Origin: Hylemonella sp. | GTDB lineage: Bacteria; Pseudomonadota; Gammaproteobacteria; Burkholderiales; Burkholderiaceae_C | Assembly: GCA_030695415.1 (NCBI GenBank) | Contig: JAUYQZ010000002.1 | Span: 51,053-115,052, forward strand | Reading direction: 5' to 3' | Length of the DNA: 64,000 nt | Shown: in pieces, positions 8,996-18,467 of the stretch | Layout: every line of letters starts with the position of its first letter | How positions within the stretch are numbered: the stretch's first letter is position 1 | The notes under the pieces: generated by a model | What the model was told of the DNA's origin: nothing | The model's database searches: none | What the model saw: the letters and a program-made list of their open reading frames with translations, nothing else | Translations under genes and position numbers: made by a program

Positions 8996-9901
8996 TCACC
9001 CCTGCCCTCTCCCAGAGGGGGAGGGCGCCTCCTTCAGCAGGCGCTGCAGGTACTGGCCGTAACCGTTCTTGGCCAGCGGCTGCGCGAGCTTTTCGAGTTG
9101 CTCGCTGCTGACCCAACCATGCCGCCAGGCAATTTCCTCCGGGCAGGCGATCTTCAGGCCCTGGCGGTGCTCCAGCGTGGCGATGAACTGGCTGGCCTCC
9201 AGCAGGCTGTCGTGGGTGCCGGTATCCAGCCAGGCATAACCCCGCCCCATCATCTGCACGCTGAGTTGGCCGCGGTCCAGGTACATCTGGTTGACTGTGG
9301 TGATTTCCAGTTCGCCCCGGGCGCTGGGTTTGACGGCCTTGGCGATGTCCACGACCTGCTGGTCGTAGAAATACAGGCCGGTGACGGCGTAGTTGCTCTT
9401 GGGCGCCTTGGGCTTTTCCTCGATGCTGCTGGCCTTGCCTTGGGCATCAAAGGCCACCACGCCGTAGCGCTCGGGGTCGTTCACGTGGTAGGCAAACACC
9501 GTGGCACCCTGGGTCTTGTCATCCGCAGCGCCCAGCAGGCCCTGGAAGTCGTGGCCGTAGTAGATGTTGTCGCCCAGCACCAGCGCGCTCGGGCTGTTGC
9601 CCACGAATTGCTCGCCGATGATGAAGGCCTGGGCCAGCCCGTCCGGGCTGGGCTGCACGGCGTACTGCAGGTTCAGGCCCCACTGGCTGCCGTCACCCAG
9701 CAGCTGCGTGAAGCGCGGCGTGTCCTGCGGGGTACTGATGAGGAGAATGTCGCGCATGCCCGCCAGCATCAGTGTGCTCAGCGGGTAGTACACCATGGGC
9801 TTGTCGTACACCGGCAGCAGCTGCTTGCTCATGGCCAAGGTGGCCGGGTGCAGCCGGGTGCCGGAGCCGCCGGCCAGGATGATGCCCTTGCGTTGAGTCA
9901 T
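8996..9901 (-). CDS. rmlA: Glucose-1-phosphate thymidylyltransferase
   Basis: Makes dTDP-glucose from dTTP and glucose-1-P, first step of the rhamnose pathway. The nucleotidyltransferase signature [20 protein letters not shown] and [18 protein letters not shown] is complete, followed by [11 protein letters not shown] and the [20 protein letters not shown] segment. Length is 301 residues. The C-terminal residues [11 protein letters not shown] are encoded by a GC-rich palindrome (about 8,997-9,025), suggesting that a short interspersed repeat has slightly extended the protein. It starts 10 bp after rmlD. Confidence 0.96.
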   Translation of the reverse strand: MTQRKGIILAGGSGTRLHPATLAMSKQLLPVYDKPMVYYPLSTLMLAGMRDILLISTPQDTPRFTQLLGDGSQWGLNLQYAVQPSPDGLAQAFIIGEQFVGNSPSALVLGDNIYYGHDFQGLLGAADDKTQGATVFAYHVNDPERYGVVAFDAQGKASSIEEKPKAPKSNYAVTGLYFYDQQVVDIAKAVKPSARGELEITTVNQMYLDRGQLSVQMMGRGYAWLDTGTHDSLLEASQFIATLEHRQGLKIACPEEIAWRHGWVSSEQLEKLAQPLAKNGYGQYLQRLLKEAPSPSGRGQG

Positions 9902-9911
9902 ATGAAAGTTC

Positions 9912-10820
9912 TCAGAAAATCTCTTGCAGCATGCGCGCCACCCCGACCTGCCAGTGCGGCAGCGTCAAGCCGAAAGAGTTTTGCAGCAATGTGGTGTCCA
10001 AGCGCGAATTGTGCGGCCGTTTGGCCGGTGTCGGGTAGGCCGAGGTCGGGATCGGCAGCACCTGCTCCGGCCCCGCCTTCAAGACCCGGCCCAAATCTTG
10101 GGCTTGTTGCAGCACGAAGCGCGCATAACCGTGCCAGGAGGTTTCGCCGGCCGCGGCCACGTGATAGATACCGGAAGGCGTCAGATCGTTACGCCGCATC
10201 GGCGGCAACACATGCCGAATGGCATGAGCCGTCACGTCGGCCAGCAGGTCGGCCCCGGTGGGGGCGCCGATCTGGTCGGCGATGACCCTGAGTTCGTCTC
10301 GTTCGGCGGCCAGACGCAACATGGTCTTGGCGAAGTTGCCGCCACGCGCGCCATAGACCCAGCTGGTGCGCAGGATCAGATGCCGGCAGCCGCTGGCGGC
10401 GATGGCCTGCTCGCCCTCCAGCTTGCTGCGGCCGTAGACGCTCAGGGGCGCTGTGGCGTCGGTCTCCTGCCAGGGCCGGCTGCCACCGCCGTCGAAAACA
10501 TAGTCGGTGCTGTAGTGGATCAGCCAGGCCCCCAGTCGCCGCGCCTCCTGCGCCAGCACTTGCGGCGCGAGGGCGTTGAGGGTACGCGCAAGCCCGGGCT
10601 CGCTCTCGGCCTTGTCCACGGCCGTGTGCGCTGCCGCATTGACAATGACCTGGGGCTGCACGCTGCGCACGGTCTGCGCCAGCGCCGCCAGATCGGCCAG
10701 GTCGCCGCACAAGCCATCCGCCCCCTGCCGGTCCAGCGCCACCACCTCGCCCAGCACGGCCAGGGAACGCTGCAACTCCCAGCCGACCTGGCCGTTTTTT
10801 CCAAGCAGAAGAATCCTCAT
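9912..10820 (-). CDS. rmlD: dTDP-4-dehydrorhamnose reductase
   Basis: NADPH-dependent final step to dTDP-L-rhamnose. It has the SDR motif [10 protein letters not shown] at the N-terminus, [20 protein letters not shown] (catalytic Tyr and Lys) and [20 protein letters not shown] start it at ATG 10820 ([10 protein letters not shown]); the upstream extension has no homologous character and runs into the rmlB-rmlD spacer. The order rmlB-D-A-C is the usual proteobacterial one. Confidence 0.95.
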   Translation of the reverse strand: MRILLLGKNGQVGWELQRSLAVLGEVVALDRQGADGLCGDLADLAALAQTVRSVQPQVIVNAAAHTAVDKAESEPGLARTLNALAPQVLAQEARRLGAWLIHYSTDYVFDGGGSRPWQETDATAPLSVYGRSKLEGEQAIAASGCRHLILRTSWVYGARGGNFAKTMLRLAAERDELRVIADQIGAPTGADLLADVTAHAIRHVLPPMRRNDLTPSGIYHVAAAGETSWHGYARFVLQQAQDLGRVLKAGPEQVLPIPTSAYPTPAKRPHNSRLDTTLLQNSFGLTLPHWQVGVARMLQEIF

Positions 10821-10882
10821 ATCAATCAGGCACTCCACACCAGGCATCGGAGAGACCCAACACGCCATCAAGCACACACCAC

Positions 10883-10949
10883 GGAACCGGCTTTGCCGGT
10901 CCGTCGGTGTGGTCTCCCTGGGGGGAAGACGCGCAGCGGCTCAGGGGGG
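10883..10949. repeat. Short palindromic interspersed repeat (rmlB-rmlD spacer)
   Basis: The 17-mer GGAACCGGCTTTGCCGG at 10,883-10,899 (arms CCGGC/GCCGG) is followed by runs of C and G. The same 17-mer occurs at 19,901-19,917, again followed by a C-run/G-run palindrome. It fills most of the spacer between the rmlB stop and rmlD start. It is absent from the right half of the window. Confidence 0.75.
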
Positions 10950-12005
10950 TCATCGATACTGCTTGCTCACCCAGTCGCGGTAGCTGCCGGACTGCACGTG
11001 CGCCACCCAGTCCGGGTGGTCCAGGTACCACTGCACCGTCTTGCGGATGCCGGTCTCGAAAGTTTCGGCCGGCTTCCAGCCCAGCTCCTTCTCGAGCTTG
11101 CGCGCGTCGATGGCGTAGCGCCGGTCGTGGCCCGGGCGGTCCTTCACGTAGCTGATCTGCTCGCGGTAGCTCTTGCCGTCGGCGCGCGGGCGCAGCTCGT
11201 CGAGCAGTGCACACAAGGTCTGGACGATCTCGATATTGGGTTTCTCGTTCCAGCCACCCACGTTGTAGACCTCGCCCAGCTGGCCGGCGGCCAGCACGCG
11301 GCGGATGGCACTGCAGTGGTCCTTGACGTAGAGCCAGTCACGGATCTGCATGCCGTCGCCGTACACCGGCAGAGGCTTGCCGGCCAGGGCGTTGACGATC
11401 ATCAGCGGAATAAGCTTCTCGGGGAAGTGGTAGGGGCCGTAGTTGTTGCTGCAGTTGGTGGTGAGCACCGGCAGGCCATAGGTGTGGTGGTAGGCGCGCA
11501 CCAGATGGTCGCTGGCGGCCTTGCTGGCGCTGTAGGGGCTGTTGGGCTCGTAGCGGTGTTCTTCGGTGAAGGCCGAATCCGTGGCGGCCAGGGAGCCGTA
11601 GACCTCGTCGGTGGACACATGCAGGAAACGGAAGGCCGCCTTGCCGGCTTCGTCCAGGCCGCCCCAGTGGGCGCGCACGGCCTCCAGCAGCCGGAAGGTG
11701 CCGACGATATTGGTCTGGATGAAGTCTTCCGGGCCGTGGATGGACCGGTCCACGTGCGATTCGGCGGCGAAGTTGACGACGGCGCGCGGACGATGTTCGG
11801 TCAGCAGGCCTTGGAGCAAGGCGCCGTCGGCGATGTCACCCTGTACGAAGACGTGGCGTGGGTCGCCCTGCAAGGACGCCAGATTCTCCAGGTTGCCGGC
11901 GTAGGTCAGCTTGTCGAGGTTGAGCACCGGCCCATCGCTTTGCGCCAGCCAATCCAGCACGAAGTTGGCACCGATAAACCCTGCGCCGCCGGTGACAAGA
12001 ATCAT
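10950..12005 (-). CDS. rmlB: dTDP-glucose 4,6-dehydratase
   Basis: Second step of dTDP-rhamnose synthesis, NAD-dependent, 351 residues. The sequence shows [51 protein letters not shown] and [20 protein letters not shown] with the catalytic Tyr-Lys pair. The start ATG 12005 has AGGGGA just upstream; the longer frame upstream has no family sequence. It is the first gene of the minus-strand polysaccharide operon, so its promoter should lie in 12,006-12,173. Confidence 0.96.
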   Translation of the reverse strand: MILVTGGAGFIGANFVLDWLAQSDGPVLNLDKLTYAGNLENLASLQGDPRHVFVQGDIADGALLQGLLTEHRPRAVVNFAAESHVDRSIHGPEDFIQTNIVGTFRLLEAVRAHWGGLDEAGKAAFRFLHVSTDEVYGSLAATDSAFTEEHRYEPNSPYSASKAASDHLVRAYHHTYGLPVLTTNCSNNYGPYHFPEKLIPLMIVNALAGKPLPVYGDGMQIRDWLYVKDHCSAIRRVLAAGQLGEVYNVGGWNEKPNIEIVQTLCALLDELRPRADGKSYREQISYVKDRPGHDRRYAIDARKLEKELGWKPAETFETGIRKTVQWYLDHPDWVAHVQSGSYRDWVSKQYR

Positions 12006-12173
12006 GGAATCCCCTGTTGCCGGGCTGGCCCGCCTTGTGCCGGCCCCTGGCTGTTTGTGATCGACCAAGTTTATCGCATGGGCGCCCCGCAAAATCCTGC
12101 CGCGGACCACTGGCGCCGTCGCCCAACTCGGCGTAAAGTCCGGTCACCACTGTCCATCCGGGAGTCCATGTCC
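12006..12173. promoter_or_regulatory. Divergent intergenic region rmlB / phasin-like gene
   Basis: These 168 bp separate the minus-strand polysaccharide operon from the plus-strand phasin-like gene and must carry both promoters. I see no convincing -35/-10 pair. GGGAG at 12,160-12,164 is the ribosome site of the phasin-like gene. Confidence 0.45.
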
Positions 12174-12680
12174 ATGAGCAGCAAATCAAGCCCTCGCAGC
12201 AGCAACCCGTCCAGCGCCAGCGCCGACCCGGTGCGTGATTCGGCCCACCACATCTGGCTGGCCGGCCTGGGCGCCTTCACCAAGGCCCAGGAGGAAGGCA
12301 GCAAGATGTTCGATGCCCTGGTGCAGGAAGGCCAGGCCATGCAGCGCAAGGCCCAGGCCACGGCCGAGGAGAAGCTGAGCGAGGCCAGCCAGAAGATGAG
12401 CAGCCTGGCGCAGGAAATCGAGAGCCGGGCCACCGGGCAATGGGACAAGCTCGAGGGTCTTTTCGAAGACCGCGTCGCCCGTGCCCTGCTGCGCCTGGGC
12501 ATCCCCTCCTCGCGGGACATTCATGCGCTGGCCGATCGTATGAGCGAGCTGGAGAAGCAGTTGGCCGGACGGACCACGCGCACCACCGCGGCCACGAAAG
12601 CCCCGGCCAGGAAGACCGCGGCCGCCAAGAAAGCCGCCCCGGTCAAGAAGGCTGCGCCGCGCAAGGCGGCCCGCAAATAA
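12174..12680 (+). CDS. Phasin-like PHA granule-associated protein with Lys/Ala-rich tail
   Basis: Small (168-residue) protein resembling the PhaF/PhaI poly(hydroxyalkanoate) granule proteins. The N-terminal half is an amphipathic helix/coiled-coil segment (HIWLAGLGAFTKAQEEGSKMF, then long alanine/glutamate helices). Residues about 130-168 form a histone H1-like basic tail of AAKKA/APVKKAAPRKAARK repeats, as in PhaF proteins that bind DNA non-specifically. Start ATG 12174 has GGGAG at 9 nt; ATG 12168 is in frame but too close. A PHA-system protein at 13,684 supports a role in granule coating or partition. Confidence 0.82.
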   Translation: MSSKSSPRSSNPSSASADPVRDSAHHIWLAGLGAFTKAQEEGSKMFDALVQEGQAMQRKAQATAEEKLSEASQKMSSLAQEIESRATGQWDKLEGLFEDRVARALLRLGIPSSRDIHALADRMSELEKQLAGRTTRTTAATKAPARKTAAAKKAAPVKKAAPRKAARK

Positions 12681-12716
12681 GCGGCCGGCTGAACGAGGCC
12701 GCCACCCGCACCGCCA

Positions 12717-13406
12717 ATGAGCCGCAAAGCGCCGCGCCGCACTGCCGAGCGCATCCAGGAAGCGGCGCTGGCCTTGTTCAACCGCTACGGCGAGCCCAAC
12801 GTCTCCACCACCCAGATCGCCGGCGAACTGGGCATCAGCCCGGGCAACCTCTACTACCACTACCCGGCCAAGGACGGCCTGGTCAACGCCCTGTTTGAGC
12901 AATACGAGCAGGCCCTGGCCGGCCTGCTGCCAGCCGCCGGGGACGTGCGCGATGTGGAGGGTGCGTGGTTCTTCATGCACAGCCTGATCGAGCGGATCTG
13001 GAACCATCGCTTCCTCTACCGCGACCTCAACCTGCTGCTCAGCCGCAACCGCCGGCTCGAAGCCGGCATCCAGCAGGCCCTGCACGACCAGACGGTCGCG
13101 CTGAGCACTGTGCTGGCCCGGCTTCAGGGCAGTGGCGCGCTGCAGATCGAGGCCGAGGATGCCGCCAGCCTGGCCACCAGCCAGGTGGTGCTGCTGAGCT
13201 ACTGGCTGAGTTTCGAGTACGCGCTGGACCCGCGCCACGCGCTGGAGCCCGAGGGCATGCAGGCCGCCGGCCTGCGCGGGGCCGGCCAGGCCCTCGGTTT
13301 GCTGCTACCCTATCTGGTGCCGGCGCAGCAAGCCTACCTGCGGCATCTGCTGCGCGCCTATGAACCGCCCAAAGCAACCGAGAAGCCCGGAGCCCCCCAT
13401 GAGTGA
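12717..13406 (+). CDS. TetR-family transcriptional regulator
   Basis: DNA-binding repressor-type protein of 229 residues. The N-terminal helix-turn-helix is clear (residues about 8-55: RIQEAALALFNRYG, TTQIAGELGISPGNLYYHYP). The C-terminal ligand domain is helical, with no recognisable specificity. It lies 36 bp after the phasin-like gene and overlaps the acyl-CoA-binding protein gene by 8 bp, so it may respond to fatty-acyl-CoA or PHA status; that is inference from context. Confidence 0.9.
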   Translation: MSRKAPRRTAERIQEAALALFNRYGEPNVSTTQIAGELGISPGNLYYHYPAKDGLVNALFEQYEQALAGLLPAAGDVRDVEGAWFFMHSLIERIWNHRFLYRDLNLLLSRNRRLEAGIQQALHDQTVALSTVLARLQGSGALQIEAEDAASLATSQVVLLSYWLSFEYALDPRHALEPEGMQAAGLRGAGQALGLLLPYLVPAQQAYLRHLLRAYEPPKATEKPGAPHE

Positions 13407-13653
13407 CCTGAAAGCCCGTTTCGAAGCCGCCGTCGCCGCATCCAAAGAGTTGAGCGAGCGCCCCGACAACATGACGCTGCTCAAGATCTACGCCCTGTAC
13501 AAGCAGGCCAGCGCCGGCGCCCCCACCGATCCGCGCCCCGGCTTCTCCGACATGGTGGGTCGCGCCAAGTGGGACGCCTGGAACGCCCTCAAGGACAAGA
13601 GCCAGGACGAGGCCATGCAGGACTATATCGACCTGATCGAGTCGCTGAGCTGA
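13399..13653 (+). CDS. Acyl-CoA-binding protein
   Basis: An 84-residue four-helix ACBP that binds long-chain acyl-CoA in the cytoplasm. The family core is evident: FEAAVAASKELSERPDNMTLLKIYALYKQA and then MVGRAKWDAWNALKDKSQDEA. The ATG at 13399 overlaps the TetR stop, implying co-translation. ACBPs are uncommon in bacteria but frequent in Burkholderiales. Its link to the neighbouring PHA genes is by position only. Confidence 0.93.
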   Translation: MSDLKARFEAAVAASKELSERPDNMTLLKIYALYKQASAGAPTDPRPGFSDMVGRAKWDAWNALKDKSQDEAMQDYIDLIESLS

Positions 13654-13683
13654 TACTGCCAGTGCTGCACTTGCGGCACGCGA

Positions 13684-14022
13684 CTAACTGGTGGGGCCCT
13701 TCTTGCCCGCCAGCTTGTCCAGGGGATCCTGCCCCGTGGTCAGCAACTCGTCCAGGTACTTGGTGACGCCCGCCTCAATGCGGCCCCTGAAGGCAGCCAC
13801 CAGCAAACCAAGCTTGGCATCGAGTTCGAAACGATCCTTGGTCACGAGGAGACTGCCCGTCACGCCAGCGCGCTTGAAGTGGAGCCGGTCCTCGTCGTGC
13901 CCGCTCTCGCAGGTGCAGGTCATGTCCAGCCGGTCCTCCACCTGCTTCGCCCAACCCTGGGCAATCTTGCGCGCTGCTGCCAATCCGAGCGCGTGCTCCC
14001 TCACCATGTGGATATCTGCCAT
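13684..14022 (-). CDS. Polyhydroxyalkanoic acid system family protein
   Basis: A 112-residue protein of the PHA granule region family (PHA_gran_rgn). It contains MVREHALGLAAARKIAQGWA, the FKRAGVTGSLLVTKDRFELDAKLG core and a C-terminal helix ending in LDKLAGKKG. Family members are found near phasins; the molecular role is not established. It is 9 bp downstream of the CoA-transferase gene and probably co-transcribed with it, and it converges on the ACBP gene. Confidence 0.85.
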   Translation of the reverse strand: MADIHMVREHALGLAAARKIAQGWAKQVEDRLDMTCTCESGHDEDRLHFKRAGVTGSLLVTKDRFELDAKLGLLVAAFRGRIEAGVTKYLDELLTTGQDPLDKLAGKKGPTS

Positions 14023-14031
14023 GGGTGCTCG

Positions 14032-15300
14032 CTATGCCACCACGCCGCGCGCCCGCAGCGCGGCGATCTGTTCATCACTCAGACCCACCTCGCGCAGCAC
14101 GGCATCGGTATCCTGACCAAGAGCCGGCGCGCGCCGCCACTGCCCGCCCGGTGTCACCGAGAGCTTGGGCACGATGCCCGGCACCATGAGCTGCGTGCCG
14201 TCCTCCATCGCCACCGTCTGCAGCATGTCGCGCGCCGCGTAATGTGGATCGGCCGCAATGTCGGCCACGGTGTAGATCTTGCCGGCCGGCACCTGCGCGG
14301 CGTCCAGTGCGGCCAGCACCTGCGCCACCGACAGCTTTTCAGCCCAGGCTCCGATGGCGGCATCCAGCTCCTGCACCCGCGCCACGCGGCCCGCATTGTC
14401 GGCCAGCGCCGGGTCCTGCGCCAGATCGTCGCGAGCGATGCAGTGCATCAGGCGTTTGAAGATGCTGTCGCCATTGCCGGCGATCAAGGCGTAGCCGCCG
14501 TCAGCGCAGCGGTAGGCGTTGGTGGGGGCAATGCCTGGCATGGCGCTGCCGGCCGGGCCACGCACTGCGCCAAAGGCGCTGTATTCGGGCAGCAGGCTTT
14601 CCATGCAGTTGAACACCGCCTCGTACAGGGCCACGTCGATCACCTGGCCGCGCCCTTTCGGCGCTTGCTGGCTCACGGTGGCGTGGCGGTGCTGCAGGGC
14701 GAGCAGGATGCCGATGACGCCGTGCAGCGAGGCCAGCGTGTCGCCGATGGACACCCCCACGCGCACCGGCACGCGCCCGGGCTCGGCGGTGAGGTGGCGC
14801 AGGCCGCCCATGGCCTCGGCCACCACGCCGAAGCCGGGCCGGTCGCGGTAGGGCCCGGTCTGGCCGTAGCCGCTGATGCGGAGCATGATGAGCCCGGGGT
14901 TCACGGCCTGTAGCGCCTCGGGCCCCAGGCCCCAGCCCTCCATGGCACCGGGACGAAAGTTTTCGATGAGCACGTCGGCCTCGGCGACCAGCTTGCGCAC
15001 GATGTCCTGCGCCTGCGGTGTCTTCAGGTCCAGCGCCAGCGAACGCTTGTTGCGTGACTGCACCTGCCACCAGACCGAGGTGCCGTCCTTGAGCAGTCGC
15101 CATTGGCGCAGCGGGTCGCCCCCGCCCGCCTGCGGGCGTTTCGGATCCGGCGGCGGTTCGATCTTGATCACCTCGGCACCGAAGTCGGCCAGGGTCTTGG
15201 CTGCGAACGGACCGGCAATCAGTTGCCCCATTTCCAGCACCCTGAGGCCGGTCAATGGGCCGCTAGGGCGTTTGTCGTCTTGAGTCTCCATGCCCTGCAT
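14032..15300 (-). CDS. Class III CoA transferase (CaiB/BaiF family)
   Basis: Acyl-CoA transferase of 422 residues that moves CoA between carboxylic acids. Family features are VLEMGQLIAGPFAAKTLADFG at the N-terminus, RNKRSLALDLKTPQAQDIV, NFRPGAMEGWGLG, RISGYGQTGPYRDRPGFGVV and VDVALYEAVFNCMESLLPEY-like text in the middle. GAGGG precedes ATG 15300. The acyl substrate is unknown. Neighbouring TctC-type binding proteins often accompany such genes in Burkholderiales, which suggests use of an organic acid. Confidence 0.93.
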   Translation of the reverse strand: MQGMETQDDKRPSGPLTGLRVLEMGQLIAGPFAAKTLADFGAEVIKIEPPPDPKRPQAGGGDPLRQWRLLKDGTSVWWQVQSRNKRSLALDLKTPQAQDIVRKLVAEADVLIENFRPGAMEGWGLGPEALQAVNPGLIMLRISGYGQTGPYRDRPGFGVVAEAMGGLRHLTAEPGRVPVRVGVSIGDTLASLHGVIGILLALQHRHATVSQQAPKGRGQVIDVALYEAVFNCMESLLPEYSAFGAVRGPAGSAMPGIAPTNAYRCADGGYALIAGNGDSIFKRLMHCIARDDLAQDPALADNAGRVARVQELDAAIGAWAEKLSVAQVLAALDAAQVPAGKIYTVADIAADPHYAARDMLQTVAMEDGTQLMVPGIVPKLSVTPGGQWRRAPALGQDTDAVLREVGLSDEQIAALRARGVVA

Positions 15301-15333
15301 GCTACCCTCGGCCGAACCACCTGCGAAACGGCC

Positions 15334-15660
15334 ATGCTCTACAAATTCAAGTCCGGCGCCACCGCCGACCTCATCATGCTGGAGCCCACGGGCCGGCGCA
15401 TGCTGCAGATCATCGGCAAACCTGTGGACGCGAAGCAGGGCATCCTGCAGCCGGCCGACATGGCGGCCGCCATCGCCGCACTCGATGCGGCCATCCTGCA
15501 GGAAGAAGCGCGGCTCAAGGCCGCTCAGGAAGAAGCCCTGGCGCGAGGCGAGGAGCCCCCGAAAGCCGAGGGCGTCTCGCTGCGCCAGCGCGCCGCCCCC
15601 TTCATCGAGATGCTGCGCCGCTGCGAGAAAGCGGACAAGGACATCGTCTGGGGCGTGTAA
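15334..15660 (+). CDS. DUF1840 domain protein
   Basis: A 108-residue protein typical of betaproteobacterial DUF1840, starting MLYKFKSGATADLIMLEP and ending RRCEKADKDIVWGV. Function is unknown. The middle third is an alanine/glutamate-rich helix. It is divergent from the CoA-transferase gene, with only 33 bp between the two start codons. Confidence 0.88.
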   Translation: MLYKFKSGATADLIMLEPTGRRMLQIIGKPVDAKQGILQPADMAAAIAALDAAILQEEARLKAAQEEALARGEEPPKAEGVSLRQRAAPFIEMLRRCEKADKDIVWGV

Positions 15661-15670
15661 GCGGGCGCAC

Positions 15671-15736
15671 CGTTCGGGCTGAGCCTGTCGAAGCCCTGCA
15701 GCCCTGTGAGCCCTTCGACGAGCCCAGGGCGAACGG
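15671..15736. repeat. Inverted repeat of the CTGTCGAAG/CTTCGAC type
   Basis: A palindromic pair: an arm at 15,671-15,693 (CGTTCGGGCTGAGCCTGTCG...) and its imperfect complement at 15,712-15,736 (...TTCGACGAGCCCAGGGCGAACGG). A second copy lies at 34,213-34,291. This short interspersed repeat is common between genes in beta- and gammaproteobacteria. Here it sits between converging genes and may act as a bidirectional transcription stop. Confidence 0.8.
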
Positions 15737-15741
15737 CATCT

Positions 15742-16752
15742 TCAGTCCACCCGCGCCCCGGAAGCCTTGACGACCTCGGCCCATTTCTTGTGCTCGGCAT
15801 CGATGAAACGGACGAACTCCTGCGGCGACATGCCGCCGGGGATCGCACCCTGGGCCTGCAGTTTTTCCTTGATCGCCGGCGTGCCCAGGGCCTTCGCGGT
15901 TTCCTGCTGGATGCGGTTGACCACATCAGCCGGCGTTCCGGCGGGCGCCAGCAGACCAAACCAGCTGCTGGCCTCGAAGCCCTTGAGGCCAGCGGCCTCC
16001 TCGATGGTGGGCAGATCCGGCAATGAGGTTGAGCGCAGGCCGCTGGTGACGGCGAAGGCCTTGAGCTTGCCCGAACGGATGTGCGGCATCGACGAGGGCA
16101 GGTTGTCGAACATCACGTCCGTGTTGCCGCCCATCAGGTCCAGCAGCGCCGGGCCGGAACCGGTGTAGGGAATGTGGGTCATGAAGATGCCATTCCTGGA
16201 TTTGAACAGCTCGCCGGCAAGGTGGATGGACGTGCCGTTCCCGCTGGAGGCCATGTTGAGCTTGCCCGGATGGGCCTTGGCGTACTTGATGAAATCCGGC
16301 ACCGTGTTGATGTTCAGCGCGCGGGCCTTGTCGACGTTCATCACCATCACATTGGGCACGCCGGCCACCAGGGTGATGGGTGCGAAGTCCTTCTGCGGGT
16401 CGTAAGCCAGCCTGGCATATAGCGCCTTGTTGATGCCGTGCGTGCCCACCGTGCCCATCAACAGGGTGTAGCCATCCGCCGGCGACTTGGCCACGATGTC
16501 AGCACCCAGGTTGCCGCCAGCGCCGCCCCGGTTTTCCACCACGAAGGACTGGCCGAAGGCCTTGCTCAGTTCCGGGGCGATGGCGCGCGCCAGGATGTCG
16601 GTGGTGCCGCCGGGGGCGAAGGGCACCACGATCTTCACCGGCTTGCTCGGCCAGGCACCCTGGGCCAGGGCCATCGGGCTCATCGCCAGCAGGGCGGCGC
16701 CGGCTGCGGCGGCGAGGAGGTGGCGACGGTTCGAAGCGAGGATGTTACGCAT
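15742..16752 (-). CDS. Tripartite tricarboxylate transporter (TctC/Bug) binding protein
   Basis: Periplasmic solute-binding protein of 336 residues. The N-terminus has two arginines and a hydrophobic core, with likely cleavage after PMALA. The mature part shows [41 protein letters not shown] and [17 protein letters not shown], all typical of the Bug family. AGGAG precedes ATG 16752. No TctA/TctB membrane genes are present, as is usual for the many orphan Bug proteins of Burkholderiales. The ligand is probably a carboxylic acid. Confidence 0.95.
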   Translation of the reverse strand: MRNILASNRRHLLAAAAGAALLAMSPMALAQGAWPSKPVKIVVPFAPGGTTDILARAIAPELSKAFGQSFVVENRGGAGGNLGADIVAKSPADGYTLLMGTVGTHGINKALYARLAYDPQKDFAPITLVAGVPNVMVMNVDKARALNINTVPDFIKYAKAHPGKLNMASSGNGTSIHLAGELFKSRNGIFMTHIPYTGSGPALLDLMGGNTDVMFDNLPSSMPHIRSGKLKAFAVTSGLRSTSLPDLPTIEEAAGLKGFEASSWFGLLAPAGTPADVVNRIQQETAKALGTPAIKEKLQAQGAIPGGMSPQEFVRFIDAEHKKWAEVVKASGARVD

Positions 16753-17492
16753 AGTGTTGTCTCCTGGATTTGATTCGGTCCAGTGTAGGGAGCCTTGGGC
16801 GTGCTGTGACCTAGGGTTTGTCTCCGGTCGGGCGGTCTACTTGTCGTCTTGGCCACTGGCTTTGGCGAGCTGCCTTGCAGGCGAGGCATTGCCGGGATGT
16901 GCGCCCGGCAGCGCACTTACTTTCTCTTGCTTCGCCAAGAGAAAGTAAGCAAAGAGAAGGCGAGCCGAAGTCAGGGCCGCTGCGCGGTACCTTGCGCTGC
17001 TCGCATCGGTCGGGGTCGGGCTGAACTCGCTTCGCTCAAACAACGCCCGCCCTGATCCGCCCGCTGCTGCGCTGCTCAGCCCTGCCACACGGCAGTGGGA
17101 TCCAGACAGCCGGATACCAACGGCCAGAACCCCACAAGGACGCGCCATGGCGCGTCCTTGTTTCTTCGGTATCGGGTACCCGGTTCCCCTCGCCGTCATG
17201 AGGAGGCGAGTAGCGCAGGGGGCGGCGGAGAAAGAAGCGCAGATGTTTGAGGCGCTAGCCGAGTTTCTGCGCTTCCCGCCGTGCCCGAGCAACGCAGCGT
17301 GCCCGCAGCGCAGCGTAGGGTCGACGAATCCGGCTCGCCTTTCTTTTGGGTACTTTGCTTTGGCGAAGCAAAGAAAAGTACCTCGCCCGCCGGGGCGAGA
17401 CCCGGCAATGCAACGCAAACAAGCCACCAAGCCAGAAAAAGAAAAAGCCACCTGACGGTGGCCTCTTTACTCAGCGGGCAAAGACCGAACAA
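16753..17492. repeat. 740-bp non-coding gap holding an inverted pair of diverged repeats
   Basis: Two related segments, about 16,870-17,050 and 17,270-17,450, are recognisable as inverted copies. Both carry GCATTGCCGGG, a C/G-rich stretch, a hairpin built on TTTGCTTCGCCAA and a following GGCGAGCC. The hairpin cores are 16,916-16,949 (13-bp perfect stem CTTACTTTCTCTT/AAGAGAAAGTAAG) and 17,349-17,382 (ends GGTACTTT/AAAAGTACC). Several open frames cross the region, but they translate the repeat and have no protein-like character. Confidence 0.72.
17435..17462 (-). terminator. Rho-independent terminator of the TctC-type gene
   Basis: Read on the minus strand, GCCACC-GTCA-GGTGGC is followed by TTTTTCTTTTTC. 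It lies 30 bp beyond the stop of the 17,493-18,467 gene. Confidence 0.8.
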
Positions 17493-18467
17493 TCAGTCCG
17501 CGTAAACCCCAGCCGCCTTCAACACAGGAGTCCACCTGGCAATCTCTGCCGCCACGAACTTCTTGTGCTCAGCCGGTTCGACACGCTTGTCATTCATGAC
17601 CACGGCGCCCAGCCCTTCCTGCTTCTGGATGAAGTCAGCGTCCTTGAGCGCGGCCTTCAGCGCCGTATTCAGCTTGGCCAGCACGTCAGCGGGTGTGCCC
17701 CGGGGCGCGTACAGGCCATGCCAGATCGTCACCTCGAAGCCCTTGAGGCCGGACTCCTGCAGCGTCGGCAGGTCCCTGAGCGCGGGCGTGGTCAGGCGCC
17801 TGGCCGTGGTCACGGCATAGGCCTTGACCTTCCTGCCCTCGATCTGGCCGCTGGTGTAGGTGGTCTGGTCGCACAGCAGGTCGATCTGGCCTCCGATCAG
17901 ATCGGCCAGGGCGGGCGCGGTTCCCTTGTAGGCTACGGTGGCCATGTCCACCTTGAGTGCGTTCTGGAGCATCAGGCCGCACAGATGCGAGGCTGAGCCA
18001 ATGCCGGCGTTGCCCAGGTTGATCTGGCCTGTGTTGTCATTGATCCAGGCCGTCAATTCCTTGTAGGTGCTGGCCGCCAGGCTGGGGCGGCCGATCAGGG
18101 TCATCGGCAGCTCGTTGACCAGGCCCAGATACTCGAAGTCCGTCTCGACCTTGAAGGGCAGCTTGCGCACCAGCGTGGGCATGCTGGCCATGCCGATGTG
18201 ATTGAGCAGCAGCGTGTGACCATCAGGAGCAGCCTTGGCCACCTTGTTCGCGCCGATCGAGCCGCCGGCGCCGGCAGCATTGTCGACCGCGATGATGACG
18301 CCACCCAGAGGTCTGCGCAGGGCCTCGGCCAGGTCGCGCGCCACGCGATCGGTCGGGCCACCGGCCACGTAGGGCACAACGATGGTGATGGGCCTGGCGC
18401 CGGGAAAGGTTTGGGCCTGGGCCGACAGTGTGACCAGGGCCGCAGCAATCAGCAGCCGGCGTTTCAT
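17493..18467 (-). CDS. Tripartite tricarboxylate transporter (TctC/Bug) binding protein
   Basis: Second periplasmic Bug-family protein, 324 residues. The signal peptide MKRRLLIAAALVTLSAQA is short. The mature sequence has PGARPITIVVPYVAGGPTDR, VDNAAGAGGSIGANKVAKAAPDG and QIDLLCDQTTYTSGQIEGR. CAGGAGG lies upstream of ATG 18467. It differs clearly from the 15,742 protein, so it is not a recent duplicate. It is downstream of the CoA-ligase/ABC cluster on the same strand and could feed the same pathway, but a 100-bp gap separates them. Confidence 0.95.
   Translation of the reverse strand: MKRRLLIAAALVTLSAQAQTFPGARPITIVVPYVAGGPTDRVARDLAEALRRPLGGVIIAVDNAAGAGGSIGANKVAKAAPDGHTLLLNHIGMASMPTLVRKLPFKVETDFEYLGLVNELPMTLIGRPSLAASTYKELTAWINDNTGQINLGNAGIGSASHLCGLMLQNALKVDMATVAYKGTAPALADLIGGQIDLLCDQTTYTSGQIEGRKVKAYAVTTARRLTTPALRDLPTLQESGLKGFEVTIWHGLYAPRGTPADVLAKLNTALKAALKDADFIQKQEGLGAVVMNDKRVEPAEHKKFVAAEIARWTPVLKAAGVYAD

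Noticed and set aside
9924..12680. A 918-codon plus-strand open frame.
   Set aside because: Most of it is the shadow of rmlD and rmlB on the other strand. Only the last 169 codons (from 12,174) have a ribosome site and phasin-like sequence.
16837..17492. Several frames of 60-200 codons in the repeat-rich gap.
   Set aside because: They translate the inverted repeat elements, lack ribosome sites and overlap on both strands.
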